DNA from: Raskinella chloraquaticus (SeqCode) | GTDB taxonomy: Bacteria; Pseudomonadota; Alphaproteobacteria; Rhizobiales; UBA4765 | Reading direction: 5' to 3' | Length of the DNA stretch: 64,000 nucleotides | NCBI GenBank assembly: GCA_002365175.1 | Contig: DEZK01000002.1 | Coordinates: 170,328 to 234,327 of the forward strand | Part shown: piece by piece, positions 18,783-27,392 of the stretch | How the letters are laid out: each line of letters begins with the position of its first letter | Numbering within the stretch: position 1 is the first letter of the stretch | The notes under the pieces: generated by a model | Databases searched by the model: none | What the model saw: the letters and a program-made list of their open reading frames with translations, nothing else | What the model was told of the DNA's origin: nothing | Position numbers and translations under genes: made by a program

Positions 18783-19574
18783 TCAGACGATGATGCGTCG
18801 GTAGAGATGCCACGTCGCATGGCCGAAAACCGGCAGAACCAGCGCTAATCCGGCAAGAAAAGGCAGGGAGCCGATCATCAGCCCGACGGCGATGATGAGG
18901 CCCCACAGGCCGAGATTGACCGGATTGCGCGCCACCGCCGTGAGCGAGGCGATGACGGCCTCGGGCGCGCTCACATGGCGATCCACAATCATCGGGAAGG
19001 AAACGATGCTGATGGCCAGCGCCAAAATGCTGAAGGCGAGACCCGCCAGATTGCCCATGATGATGAGGTGCCAGCCACGCGAGGTGGTCAGCACATCGAC
19101 GATGAACCCCATCATCGAACCGGGTATCTGCGTGCCGTAAGTGTTCTGGTAGATCAGGTTGGCAACGACAATCCAGGCGATAAAGAGGCCGGTCAGCGCC
19201 GCCCCGAGTGCCAGGAGGGCGCCGGCGCCCGGACCGCGCAACACCGACAGCGCATCGGCAGCGCTGACCGCTTCGCCCTTTTCGCGGCGGCGGCTCAACT
19301 CATAAAGCCCGATGGCGGCAAAGGGACCGATCAGGGCAAAGCCCGCAGCCAGCGGAAACAGAAGCGGCAGGACATCATAGCCGAAGGCCAGGCGGCACAG
19401 GATGATGCCGGCAACGGGGTAGACAAGGCAGAGAAAGATGCCGTGGGATGGAAAGGCTTTGAAATCGTCAAACCCCCGGCTGAGAGCGATCCTGATATCA
19501 TCGAAGGTGATCGATCGGATCGTGTAATCGCCGGTCATCATCGGCGGCCTTGAGGCCACATGTGTCTCACTCAT
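18783..19574 (-). CDS. DUF2189 integral membrane protein
   Basis: The 263-residue protein has about six hydrophobic helices and the DUF2189 signature: an N-terminal IRSITFDDIRIALSRGFDDF, then FALIGPFAAIGLYELSRRRE, and a C-terminal LPVFGHATWHLYRR. Family members are inner-membrane proteins of unknown function, sometimes annotated as putative cytochrome c oxidase-associated proteins. It is convergent with tldD, with 12 bp between them. Nothing in the neighbourhood indicates a specific role. Confidence 0.93.
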   Translation of the reverse strand: MSETHVASRPPMMTGDYTIRSITFDDIRIALSRGFDDFKAFPSHGIFLCLVYPVAGIILCRLAFGYDVLPLLFPLAAGFALIGPFAAIGLYELSRRREKGEAVSAADALSVLRGPGAGALLALGAALTGLFIAWIVVANLIYQNTYGTQIPGSMMGFIVDVLTTSRGWHLIIMGNLAGLAFSILALAISIVSFPMIVDRHVSAPEAVIASLTAVARNPVNLGLWGLIIAVGLMIGSLPFLAGLALVLPVFGHATWHLYRRIIV

Positions 19575-19785
19575 CCTCGGTCTCCGTTTACTCTCCGTCC
19601 AACCTCATATCCTTCGCTTGTCGACGCGGCACTTCACCGCGGCGGTCAATTCACCAGGTGCGCAACTGTGCCAGGCAGCGCTGCAGACGATCCGCCTCCA
19701 CCACGCGCCGAGCGGCAGGTCACAGTTTATTTACCATACATGGTCGAGAATAGGGCGTTCGTGTTTCTACCACGGGATCAACCGG

Positions 19786-20004
19786 ATGGCCGCCACCCTG
19801 CTGCCGTTTATCGCCGAGGATGAATTGCAATGCGCGGTCCTCGTGCTCGACATCGCGCTGGCGCGCGGCTGCGGCTATCAGCGGGCTCTTGATTTTGCGG
19901 TGGAAAGCCTTGGCTGGCGCTCATGCGACGTTGAAATGATCGCCGGGCGGATGATCGAGAAACGCTGGCAATCACGCAGCCCGGTTACCTGCTCGCAACA
20001 ATGA
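19786..20004 (+). CDS. Small hypothetical protein
   Basis: A 72-residue frame from ATG 19786 (MAATLLPFIAEDELQ) has codon use like a real gene, with a helical, acidic N-terminal half (AVLVLDIALARGCGYQRALDFAVESLGW) and a basic tail. The frame continues upstream to 19618, but that part looks non-coding, with rare residues and no plausible start context. I do not recognise a family. It lies alone between DUF2189 and the antiporter gene. Confidence 0.5.
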   Translation: MAATLLPFIAEDELQCAVLVLDIALARGCGYQRALDFAVESLGWRSCDVEMIAGRMIEKRWQSRSPVTCSQQ

Positions 20005-20131
20005 ATTTCGGCAAGTAAATAGCCGTCTGGAGGCAATGGCGGCTCGACGGGCACGTTAAATGCGCCTATGCGGCAAGAGGGATGTCATTTGTCCCGCCCT
20101 GTGTCATGCCGTTTGCGAGCAAGCCAGCCCC

Positions 20132-21991
20132 ATGCAGCACGAGATCGCCGCAAGTACCGATTATCTGACGCTGTCGCTGATTTTCCTGGTGGCGGCGGTG
20201 GTCGCCGTGCCGCTTGCCAAGCGGCTGAAGCTTGGCTCGGTGATGGGATATCTGGCGGCTGGCATTCTGGTCGGGCCGCAGGGGTTGCGGCTGATCGGCG
20301 AGGCGCAGACGGTTCTGCATGTCTCGGAACTGGGCATCGTCATGTTCATGTTCCTTATCGGTCTGGAGATGAAACCCTCGCGCATGTGGTCGATGCGCCG
20401 TGACATCTTCGGGCTCGGCGCCCTTCAGGTCGTGCTGACCGGGCTGGTGCTGACGCTGGTCCCGATCGGCTTTGGGCGGCCGCTTGAAGCATCCATCATC
20501 GCCGGCTTCGGTCTGGCGCTGACGTCAACGGCCATCCTCATGCAGATCCTCAATGAGCGTGCCGAGGTGCAGCAGCCGCACGGGCAGCGGGCGCTGGCGG
20601 TGTCGATCTTTCAGGATCTGACAATCGTACCGCTGCTGGCACTTGTCGCCTTCCTGTCCCCAAACGCCGCACCGAGCAGCGAAGCATGGTGGATCGGTGC
20701 TGCGAAAATCATCGGCGCGGTGCTTCTGGTCATCCTCAGCGGACGCTATGTGCTCAATCCGCTTTTTGCGGTTCTCGCCCGGGCCAATACCCGCGAGATC
20801 ATGACGGCAGCAGCCTTGATGGTCGTCATCGGGGCGTCGGCGGTGATGACCCTTGCCGGCCTGTCGATGGCAACGGGCGCGTTTCTGGCCGGCGTGTTTC
20901 TGGCTGAATCACGCTTCCGCCATCAGCTGGAAGCCGACATCGAGCCGTTCCGCGGGTTGCTGATGGGCCTTTTTTTCATGTCGATCGGCATGACAATCGA
21001 CCCCCAGGTTCTGGTGGGCGCCTGGTGGCGATTGCTGATTGGCATTGTGCTGCTCATTTTGCTCAAAGCCGGCGTCATGTACGGGCTGATGCGGCTTTTC
21101 GGCTATGATCACCCGCAAAGCGTGCGGGCGAGCCTGTTGATGTCGCAGGCCGGGGAATTCGGCTTCGTGCTCTTTGCCGCCGCCGTCTCGGCACAGGTGA
21201 TGCCGGCCGATCTGGCCTCAATTCTCGCCGCCGTGGTCGTCCTGTCGATGGCGCTTGCCCCGTTTGTCTACCGTCTGGCCGCCCGCATCATCAGCATCGG
21301 ACCAGCCAAGCCTGAACCGGAAAGCGATTTCAGCGAAGCGCGCGGGTCAGTCCTCCTGATCGGCTTTGGCCGCTTTGGTCAGGTTGCCTGCCAGTTGCTG
21401 CTGGCTGAAGGCATTGATGTCACGATCATCGACAATGATATCGAGATGATCGAAAGCGCCGGAAAATTCGGCCATCGCGTCTATTATGGCGATGGGTCGC
21501 GCTATGACGTGCTGCGGGCGGCGGGCGCCGAGCGGGCACGCCTCATCTGCATCTGCACTGACGGTCAGGAAACGACGACCCGCATCGTCGATATCTGCAA
21601 GGGCGCCTTTCCTCTGGCTCATATCTTTGCCCGTTCCTATGACCGTCGCCATACCATCGAACTGATCGAAAAAGGGGTCGATTTCGAGCTGCGGGAGCTT
21701 TACGAGAGCGCAATCGTCTTTGGCCGCTCGGCGCTGGAGCATCTGGGCCTGGAGACCGAGCGGGCGCGCGAGGTTGAAGCCGATATGCGCCAGCGCGATC
21801 AGTCGCGCCTCACCGAGCAGCGCGCCGGGGGCATACTGGCCGGCGCGGACACGCTCTATATCGGACCGGGCGTGCGTCCGGAACCCTTGACGCCGGTCAA
21901 GAAGCCAGCCTCGGTCAAGCGCCCGGCGACCGGCATCACCAAACCCGCAGCCAGCGATCCAACGCTGGTTGATGGCGGGGCGGGTCTGTGA
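20132..21991 (+). CDS. Monovalent cation:proton antiporter-2 (KefB/KefC type)
   Basis: The protein has about 619 residues from ATG 20132 (MQHEIAAST); a GTG-like upstream extension to 20060 lacks membrane character. Residues 10-390 form the CPA2 antiporter domain with about twelve helices and the motifs GYLAAGILVGP, FLIGLEMKPSRMW and LSMATGAFLAGVFLAES. Residues 405-540 form a RCK/TrkA-N domain with LLIGFGRFGQVACQLL (GxGxxG) binding NAD(H). The C-terminal tail is Pro/Lys-rich. The likely function is glutathione- or nucleotide-gated K+/H+ exchange. Its stop overlaps the GTG start of the MATE gene. Confidence 0.93.
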   Translation: MQHEIAASTDYLTLSLIFLVAAVVAVPLAKRLKLGSVMGYLAAGILVGPQGLRLIGEAQTVLHVSELGIVMFMFLIGLEMKPSRMWSMRRDIFGLGALQVVLTGLVLTLVPIGFGRPLEASIIAGFGLALTSTAILMQILNERAEVQQPHGQRALAVSIFQDLTIVPLLALVAFLSPNAAPSSEAWWIGAAKIIGAVLLVILSGRYVLNPLFAVLARANTREIMTAAALMVVIGASAVMTLAGLSMATGAFLAGVFLAESRFRHQLEADIEPFRGLLMGLFFMSIGMTIDPQVLVGAWWRLLIGIVLLILLKAGVMYGLMRLFGYDHPQSVRASLLMSQAGEFGFVLFAAAVSAQVMPADLASILAAVVVLSMALAPFVYRLAARIISIGPAKPEPESDFSEARGSVLLIGFGRFGQVACQLLLAEGIDVTIIDNDIEMIESAGKFGHRVYYGDGSRYDVLRAAGAERARLICICTDGQETTTRIVDICKGAFPLAHIFARSYDRRHTIELIEKGVDFELRELYESAIVFGRSALEHLGLETERAREVEADMRQRDQSRLTEQRAGGILAGADTLYIGPGVRPEPLTPVKKPASVKRPATGITKPAASDPTLVDGGAGL

Positions 21992-23388
21992 GCGATGTCG
22001 TGACGACGCCGCCCACGGGGTCAGCGAATCCGCCCCGGCCTGCTCCTCCCGGCGTTCCTGCGGGAAAATTCACGACAGGATCGACGCTGCGCCATGTCGT
22101 GGTCATGTCTGCCACCGGCGCGGTCGGCCTGATGGCGATCTTCGTCGTTGACTTCCTCAACCTGTTTTATATTTCCCTTCTCGGCCGCCAGGAGCTGACG
22201 GCTGCGGTGGGCTATGCAAGTGCCCTCTTCTTCTTCCTCACCTCGATTGGCATCGGCCTCTCGATTGGCATCGCGGCTCTGGTATCGCGCGCGCTTGGCG
22301 GGCGCGACAGGGAGCGGGCCCGCCGTCTGTCGGCCTCCGGCCTGATCCTCGTTACCATCTTCATGACGGCGGTCAGCGCCGCCATCGCCCTTGCCCTGCC
22401 GGTTCTGGTGACATGGCTTGGTGCCGAAGGGGCCACCCGCATCATCGCCGAGCGCTTTTTGCTGATGACGCTTCCCTCCACGCCGTTTCTGGGCATCGGC
22501 ATGGCGTTATCGAGCATCCTGCGCGCGGTTGGCGATGCGCGGCGCGCCATGTGGGTGACACTTGGCGGCGGGATCGCGGCGGCGATCCTTGACCCCATCC
22601 TCATTTTCGGCCTGGGGCTCGGCATTGACGGTGCGGCTATCGCCACCGTGCTGGCACGGATCGCCTTTGCCGCCATCGGCGCTTACGGCGCCGTTCATGT
22701 CCATCATCTGGTGGCAAAACCGCGGCGCAGCGATTTGCCCGCCGACGCGCTGGCGCTGAGTGCAATCGCGCTGCCCGCCATCCTCACCAATATTGCCACG
22801 CCGATTGCCAATGGCTATGTCACCTCCGCCCTGTCGGCCCATGGCGAGCCGGCGGTGGCGGCGTGGACGGTGATCGGGCGCCTGTCGCCGCTGGCCTTTG
22901 CCGGTATTTTTGCCTTGTCAGCAGCAATCGGGCCCATCATCGGACAAAATCTTGGGGCCCGCCATATCGACCGGGTGAGGGCGGTGATCACCAACAGCCT
23001 GTTTCTGACGTTTGCCTATGTACTGGCCGTATGGGCGGTTTTGATTGCCAGTGAAAATGCAATCATCGGCTATTTCGCCGCGTCTGATGAAGCTGGGCAG
23101 CTGATCCGCTTTTACTGTGAGATCGTCTCGGGGACGTTCCTGTTCATGGGCGGTCTTTTTGTTGCCAACGCCGCCTTCAACACCCTTGGCTCGGCCCTGC
23201 TTGCGACCGCCTTCAACTGGGGGCGCGCGACGCTGGGAACCATCCCGTTCGTGATGATCGGCGGGCACATGGCAGGCGCCAAGGGCGTCATGCTTGGCCA
23301 GGGCGTCGGCGGCATTGTTTTTGGCATTGCCGCCGTCGCCACAGCCTATTGGGTTATCGCTCGGTTGGATCGCTCAACAGCGCGCTGA
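21988..23388 (+). CDS. MATE family efflux transporter
   Basis: The 466-residue protein has the twelve-helix MATE layout, with repeats such as SALFFFLTSIGIGLSIGIAALVSRALG and the second-half counterpart FALSAAIGPIIGQNLGARHIDRV. It starts at GTG 21988 inside the antiporter stop (GTGA), so the two transporters are probably translated together. An N-terminal extension of about 35 residues is Pro-rich and cytosolic. MATE pumps exchange Na+ or H+ for cationic drugs or metabolites; the substrate is unknown. Its last 35 bp overlap the convergent DUF1127 gene. Confidence 0.94.
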   Translation: MSDVVTTPPTGSANPPRPAPPGVPAGKFTTGSTLRHVVVMSATGAVGLMAIFVVDFLNLFYISLLGRQELTAAVGYASALFFFLTSIGIGLSIGIAALVSRALGGRDRERARRLSASGLILVTIFMTAVSAAIALALPVLVTWLGAEGATRIIAERFLLMTLPSTPFLGIGMALSSILRAVGDARRAMWVTLGGGIAAAILDPILIFGLGLGIDGAAIATVLARIAFAAIGAYGAVHVHHLVAKPRRSDLPADALALSAIALPAILTNIATPIANGYVTSALSAHGEPAVAAWTVIGRLSPLAFAGIFALSAAIGPIIGQNLGARHIDRVRAVITNSLFLTFAYVLAVWAVLIASENAIIGYFAASDEAGQLIRFYCEIVSGTFLFMGGLFVANAAFNTLGSALLATAFNWGRATLGTIPFVMIGGHMAGAKGVMLGQGVGGIVFGIAAVATAYWVIARLDRSTAR

Positions 23389-23686
23389 CCTCGCGGCGCA
23401 ACTCGCTGCGGGCCTGCCGGCGGCCGGCGCGGCGCGCCACCAATTCGAGGCTGGGATCGTCTGCCATCGGTTGTTCGAGCGAAGCGATGACATCGCCGCG
23501 CGTCAATCCGATATCGGCCAGGGCGCGATCGTCGAGCTCAGCCAGATGATTGATCTGGGCGCGGTGGCGGAGCGCCTGGATCAGTGCGGCTGATCGGTTG
23601 CGCAAGCCGGCAAGCGCTTTTTCAAACCCGCCAGTCAGCCTGGTAACGTCGGTGATGATGCTGATTTTTGCGGAAATGTAAGACAT
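23354..23686 (-). CDS. DUF1127 domain small regulatory-type protein
   Basis: The 110-residue protein contains the DUF1127 signature LAELDDRALADIGLTRGDV at about residues 47-65, preceded by the usual RNRSAALIQALRHRAQINH. The C-terminal 35 residues are Arg-rich and unusual for the family, which is often only 45-70 residues long. In Agrobacterium and Rhodobacter, short DUF1127 proteins affect RNA turnover and phosphate or stress physiology, so an RNA- or protein-binding role is possible. It is divergent from the LysR gene and overlaps the MATE 3' end on the opposite strand. Confidence 0.88.
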   Translation of the reverse strand: MSYISAKISIITDVTRLTGGFEKALAGLRNRSAALIQALRHRAQINHLAELDDRALADIGLTRGDVIASLEQPMADDPSLELVARRAGRRQARSELRREVSALLSDPTER

Positions 23687-23729
23687 GACCTTCGTCCTTA
23701 GTGCTTAAAGCGGTGATTTAACCTCAATC

Positions 23730-23741
23730 GGGGACGTCCCC
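23730..23741. promoter_or_regulatory. Perfect 12-bp palindrome in the DUF1127-LysR divergent region
   Basis: GGGGACGTCCCC is a perfect palindrome, placed 44 bp upstream of the DUF1127 start and about 105 bp upstream of the LysR start. A TTGACA that could serve as a plus-strand -35 begins three bases further on at 23744. The site could be an operator for one or both genes. No regulator is assigned to it, and the site itself is short enough to be chance in GC-rich DNA. Confidence 0.4.
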
Positions 23742-23845
23742 ACTTGACAATTGTTTTATGGCGCAGTTTCATTGATCCGTCTAATTAATTGATATCATCA
23801 TAATCACCACTAAAACTGATGAATAGACCTTTGCGAGGCTCTGTC

Positions 23846-24733
23846 ATGCCCATCCTTCTTGATCCTGATCATATGCGCACTCTGGTGGCGATTGCCGAAA
23901 GCGGCAGCTTCACGCGGGCGGCTGATGAGGTGCACAAGGCGCAATCAGCGGTGTCGATGCAGATGAAGCGGCTGGAAGATCAGCTTGGCCGGCCTCTGTT
24001 TGAGCGCGAGGGCCGGCAGTCGCGTCTGACAGCAGACGGCATGCGGCTCGTGGAATTCGCCCGACGGCTGTTGCGGCTGAACGACGAGGCGGTGGCGAGC
24101 TTTCGCGCGCCCGGCCTCAGCGGCCATGTCCGCCTGGGCACGCCAGACGATTATATGGCCAATTTCCCGCAATTACTGTCGCGCTTCGCGCGCGCTCATC
24201 CCAGCGTCGAAGTCACGGTAATGTGTGAACCGACATCGGAACTTCTCAAGCGCCTGCAGCAGGATGATGTCGATCTGGCGATCATCACCTATGTCGGGCA
24301 GACGCAGCGCGCCCGTATTTTCCGCCGCGAGCGGCTGCTGTGGGTCACCTCTGACCGCCATTCGGTGCATGAGGAGCCGACCGTACCCCTGGCGCTGGGG
24401 CGGCCTGATTGCAGCTGGCGGGCAACCGCGATCCTGGCGCTTGACAGCATCGCGCGCCGCCATCGCCTCGTATTCACCAGCTGGAACGCGCCGATTGTCG
24501 GACAGGCGATCCTGGAAGGATTTGCGGTGAGCGTTCTGCCTGAATCGGCCCTTCAACCGGGCATGCGGGTGTTGACGGCGGGCGACGGATTTCCTGAACT
24601 GCCGCCTGTCGAAATCGCGCTGGTGCGGGCTGCGGGCGCGATTAATCCGCTCGCCGAGGCGCTGGAGCGCTACATCGTCAGCGCGCTTGATAATATCGGC
24701 GGCGGCCTGCCGCTCTCGGTCGCAGCGGAGTAG
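23846..24733 (+). CDS. LysR-type transcriptional regulator
   Basis: The 295-residue protein starts at ATG 23846 (MPILLDPDHM); a start at 23819 would add 9 residues. The winged helix is residues 5-65 (LVAIAESGSFTRAADEVHKAQSAVSMQMKRLE), followed by a coiled linker and a substrate-binding domain beginning VRLGTPDDYMANFPQLL. The GTPDDY segment groups it with the LrhA/HexA-like branch and is shared with the LysR at 54306-55172. It is divergent from the DUF1127 gene and is followed 4 bp later by a cupin gene, which makes the cupin a candidate target or partner. Confidence 0.94.
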   Translation: MPILLDPDHMRTLVAIAESGSFTRAADEVHKAQSAVSMQMKRLEDQLGRPLFEREGRQSRLTADGMRLVEFARRLLRLNDEAVASFRAPGLSGHVRLGTPDDYMANFPQLLSRFARAHPSVEVTVMCEPTSELLKRLQQDDVDLAIITYVGQTQRARIFRRERLLWVTSDRHSVHEEPTVPLALGRPDCSWRATAILALDSIARRHRLVFTSWNAPIVGQAILEGFAVSVLPESALQPGMRVLTAGDGFPELPPVEIALVRAAGAINPLAEALERYIVSALDNIGGGLPLSVAAE

Positions 24734-24737
24734 AGGG

Positions 24738-25109
24738 ATGAAAATGTTGCCAGCCCGCCATCACCGCCTCAGCGACATCAAAAGCGAGCACCTGCGCGGC
24801 GGCATGCGGCGCAAGCTGATCGTCGGGCAGAAACTGATGCTGGCCGAGGTGTGCTTTGCCAAGGGTGATGTCGTGCCGCGTCATAGTCATGAAAACGAGC
24901 AGATGACGCAGGTCATTTCAGGCGCCATGCATTTCTGGTTTGGCGACAAGGATGAGCAGGAGATCGTCCTGCGCGCCGGAGAAATCGTCACAATTCCGGC
25001 TTTCCTGCCGCATCGGGCGGATATTCTCGAAGATACCGTCTCATTTGATATCTTCACCCCGCCGCGTGCCGACTGGCTTGCCGGCACGGACGCCTATCTG
25101 CGCGGCTGA
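24738..25109 (+). CDS. Single-domain cupin protein
   Basis: The 123-residue protein starts at ATG 24738 with a GAGGG ribosome site 4 bp after the LysR stop. Cupin motif 1 is visible as GDVVPRHSHENEQMTQVISG, giving two His and a Glu as metal ligands, and motif 2 as GEIVTIPAFLPHRADI, with a His but not the usual trailing Asn. Such small cupins can be metal-dependent enzymes or ligand-binding proteins. Co-transcription with LysR suggests a metabolite shared by the two. It is convergent with gshA, 9 bp apart. Confidence 0.9.
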   Translation: MKMLPARHHRLSDIKSEHLRGGMRRKLIVGQKLMLAEVCFAKGDVVPRHSHENEQMTQVISGAMHFWFGDKDEQEIVLRAGEIVTIPAFLPHRADILEDTVSFDIFTPPRADWLAGTDAYLRG

Positions 25110-25118
25110 CCCGCACTC

Positions 25119-26501
25119 TCAATAGGCATATTCGGTGAAGATCGGATCGATGCGCCCGCCCCAGGCGCCATGGAATTTGTCGAGCATTTCCTCGGCGAGC
25201 GTCTTGCCGCTGTCGATGGCCCGGTGCAAGGGATCGAGATAGACCTCCTCGGTGCCATCGCGCCCATAGCAGCTCATATCGCGGACAGCGCGGGAAGCGA
25301 GGCCTGACTGCGAGATGGCAACCGCCTGCCGTGCCAGTTCGCGCACCGTTGTTTCACGGAATCTGGTGCCGAGCGCCTGACGGGGAACCGCATCGCGCAG
25401 CGCTTGCCGCTCCTCCTGCGTCCAGTCGCGGACCATATCCCAGGCCGCATCCAGGGCGGCTGGATGATAGAGGATGCCGACCCAGAAGGCCGAAAGTGCG
25501 CATAACCGGCTCCACGGCCCGCCATCGGCCCCGCGCTGCTCGATATAACGCTTGAGACGCACTTCGGGAAAGACCGTCGAGAGATGATTGGTCCAGTCGG
25601 ATTGTGTGGCGCGCTCGCCCGGCAATTGCGGCAGGCGACCGGCCAGCAAATCGCGAAAGGAGGCGCCGGCAACGTCGTGATAGGTGTCGCCACGCTTCAC
25701 AAAATACATCGGCACATCAAGCGCCCAGTCGACATAGCGCTCGAAACTCATGCCGGGCTCGAACACAAACGGCACCATGCCGGCGCGCGCATTGTCGGTA
25801 TCGCGCCAGATCTGCGAGCGGAACGACAAAAAGCCGTTCGGCCTGCCTTCGGTGAAGGGGGAGGCGGCAAAAAGGGCCGTGGCAATCGGCTGCAAGGCAA
25901 TCGACACCCGCATCATTTTCACCATTTCAGCTTCGGAACTGAAATCGGTGTTCACCTGCACGGTCGAGGTGCGAAACATCATGTCGATGCCAAGCTTGCC
26001 CACTTTGGGCATATAGTTCGCCATGATCTTGTAGCGGCTCTTGGGCATCATCGGCGTTTCAGCGCGCGTCCAGCTGGGTGACATGCCGACGCCGAGAAAG
26101 GCGATGCCCAGCCGGTGGCCGACTTCATTGACCTGGGCGAGATGAGCGTGCACCTCGCGGCAGGTTTCATGAATATTGGACAATGGCGCACCCGAAAGCT
26201 CGAACTGCCCGCCCGGCTCCAGCGAAATCGCGCCGCCGCCGACCGGATCGGCAAGACCGATGATGTGCCTGCCATCATTGATCGGCTCCCATCCGAGCAG
26301 CCCCTCCATGCCAGTCAGGAGCGCCTCGATGCCGTGCGCCCCCTCATAGGGAACCGGCCGGTGGCCGGCGATGGTGAAAGCGAATTTTTCGTGCTCGGTA
26401 CCGATGCGCCAGCGCTCGCGGGGCTTTGATCCCTTCTCGAACCAGGCGACGAGTTCATCGCGGCTCTCGATGGGCGTTGCATCTGTGCTATCGCGCGCCA
26501 T
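25119..26501 (-). CDS. gshA: Glutamate-cysteine ligase (alphaproteobacterial/plant type)
   Basis: The 460-residue enzyme joins glutamate and cysteine with ATP in the first step of glutathione synthesis. It is the type found in Rhizobiales and plants: RWRIGTEHEKFAF near residue 35, GGAISLEPGGQFELSG, FLGVGMSPSWTRAETPMMPKSRYKIM, and MFRTSTVQVNTDFSSE. The C-terminus ends PIFTEYAY. It is the last gene of a leftward run with rsmE, whose stop is 79 bp upstream of the gshA start. The KefC-like antiporter nearby belongs to a family regulated by glutathione, but no direct link is shown. Confidence 0.97.
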   Translation of the reverse strand: MARDSTDATPIESRDELVAWFEKGSKPRERWRIGTEHEKFAFTIAGHRPVPYEGAHGIEALLTGMEGLLGWEPINDGRHIIGLADPVGGGAISLEPGGQFELSGAPLSNIHETCREVHAHLAQVNEVGHRLGIAFLGVGMSPSWTRAETPMMPKSRYKIMANYMPKVGKLGIDMMFRTSTVQVNTDFSSEAEMVKMMRVSIALQPIATALFAASPFTEGRPNGFLSFRSQIWRDTDNARAGMVPFVFEPGMSFERYVDWALDVPMYFVKRGDTYHDVAGASFRDLLAGRLPQLPGERATQSDWTNHLSTVFPEVRLKRYIEQRGADGGPWSRLCALSAFWVGILYHPAALDAAWDMVRDWTQEERQALRDAVPRQALGTRFRETTVRELARQAVAISQSGLASRAVRDMSCYGRDGTEEVYLDPLHRAIDSGKTLAEEMLDKFHGAWGGRIDPIFTEYAY

Positions 26502-26580
26502 TCATATCGCCCTTCAACGGTTTCAAAAGCGGGGGAACCATACAAGCCGTTTGCCAAGGCGCAAGCTGTTTTGATGCCGA

Positions 26581-27333
26581 TCACATCTGCGTGTCTTGCC
26601 AGTCGCCGAGAGCCGACTGCACGATGGCGAGCGCGGCGACCGCCGCAGTATCAGCACGCAGAATGCGCGGCCCCAGGGACAATGGCGTGACGGCCGGGTG
26701 CGCACGCAGGTTTGAGCGCTCACCAGCGCTGAACCCCCCTTCCGGACCAATCAAAAGCGCCAGTGGCGATGGCGGGAGCAAGGACAGCTGGCGATGGGGA
26801 TTTGCCAATGTGGCACCTTCATCGCCCACAAGCAGGCGCCGGGACGCCGGCCAATGCGCCAGCAGCTCCTCCAGCGTCGTCACCCCGCGCACCTCAGGCA
26901 CGTTCAGTACGCCGCATTGCTCGCAGGCCTCGATGACATTGGCTGTCATGCGCTCAAGATTGACGCGGCTCGTTTGCGTATGGGCAGTGACCACCGGCTG
27001 CAAGCAATTGACCCCCATTTCGGTCGCCTTTTGCACCATATAGTCGAGGCGGGCATGTTTGAGCGGCGCAAACAGATACCACAGGTCACCGGCGGGAGGT
27101 TGCGGCCGGACGAATTCAAGAATGTCGAGCCCGCTATCGCGCTTTCCCCGCAGGCAAAAGCGCGCGCGCCATTCGCCATTGCGCCCGTCAAAGACAAGGA
27201 GCGTATCGCCGTCACGGAAGCGCAGGACATGGCGCACATAATTATTCTGCGCCGGCGTCAAGGTCAGCGCCTGGCCGATTGCCGGCACGGCATCGACGTA
27301 AAGGCGAACCGAGGTGTCATCCCCATGAGACAT
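26581..27333 (-). CDS. rsmE: 16S rRNA (uracil-1498-N3)-methyltransferase
   Basis: The 250-residue SPOUT methyltransferase methylates U1498 of 16S rRNA using S-adenosylmethionine. An N-terminal PUA-like part (RLYVDAVPAIGQ, NNYVRHVLRFRDGD) precedes the SPOUT knot with LLIGPEGGFSAGERSNL and SLGPRILRADTAAVAALA near the C-terminus. Length and motif order match the family. It is 79 bp upstream of gshA on the same strand, a frequent pairing in Rhizobiales where ubiA is also close, as here. Confidence 0.96.
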   Translation of the reverse strand: MSHGDDTSVRLYVDAVPAIGQALTLTPAQNNYVRHVLRFRDGDTLLVFDGRNGEWRARFCLRGKRDSGLDILEFVRPQPPAGDLWYLFAPLKHARLDYMVQKATEMGVNCLQPVVTAHTQTSRVNLERMTANVIEACEQCGVLNVPEVRGVTTLEELLAHWPASRRLLVGDEGATLANPHRQLSLLPPSPLALLIGPEGGFSAGERSNLRAHPAVTPLSLGPRILRADTAAVAALAIVQSALGDWQDTQM

Positions 27334-27392
27334 CGCTCTGGCTAGCGCCTAACCGCGGCGCTGCGCAAGATGGCATTCAGAGTGAGGCGATC

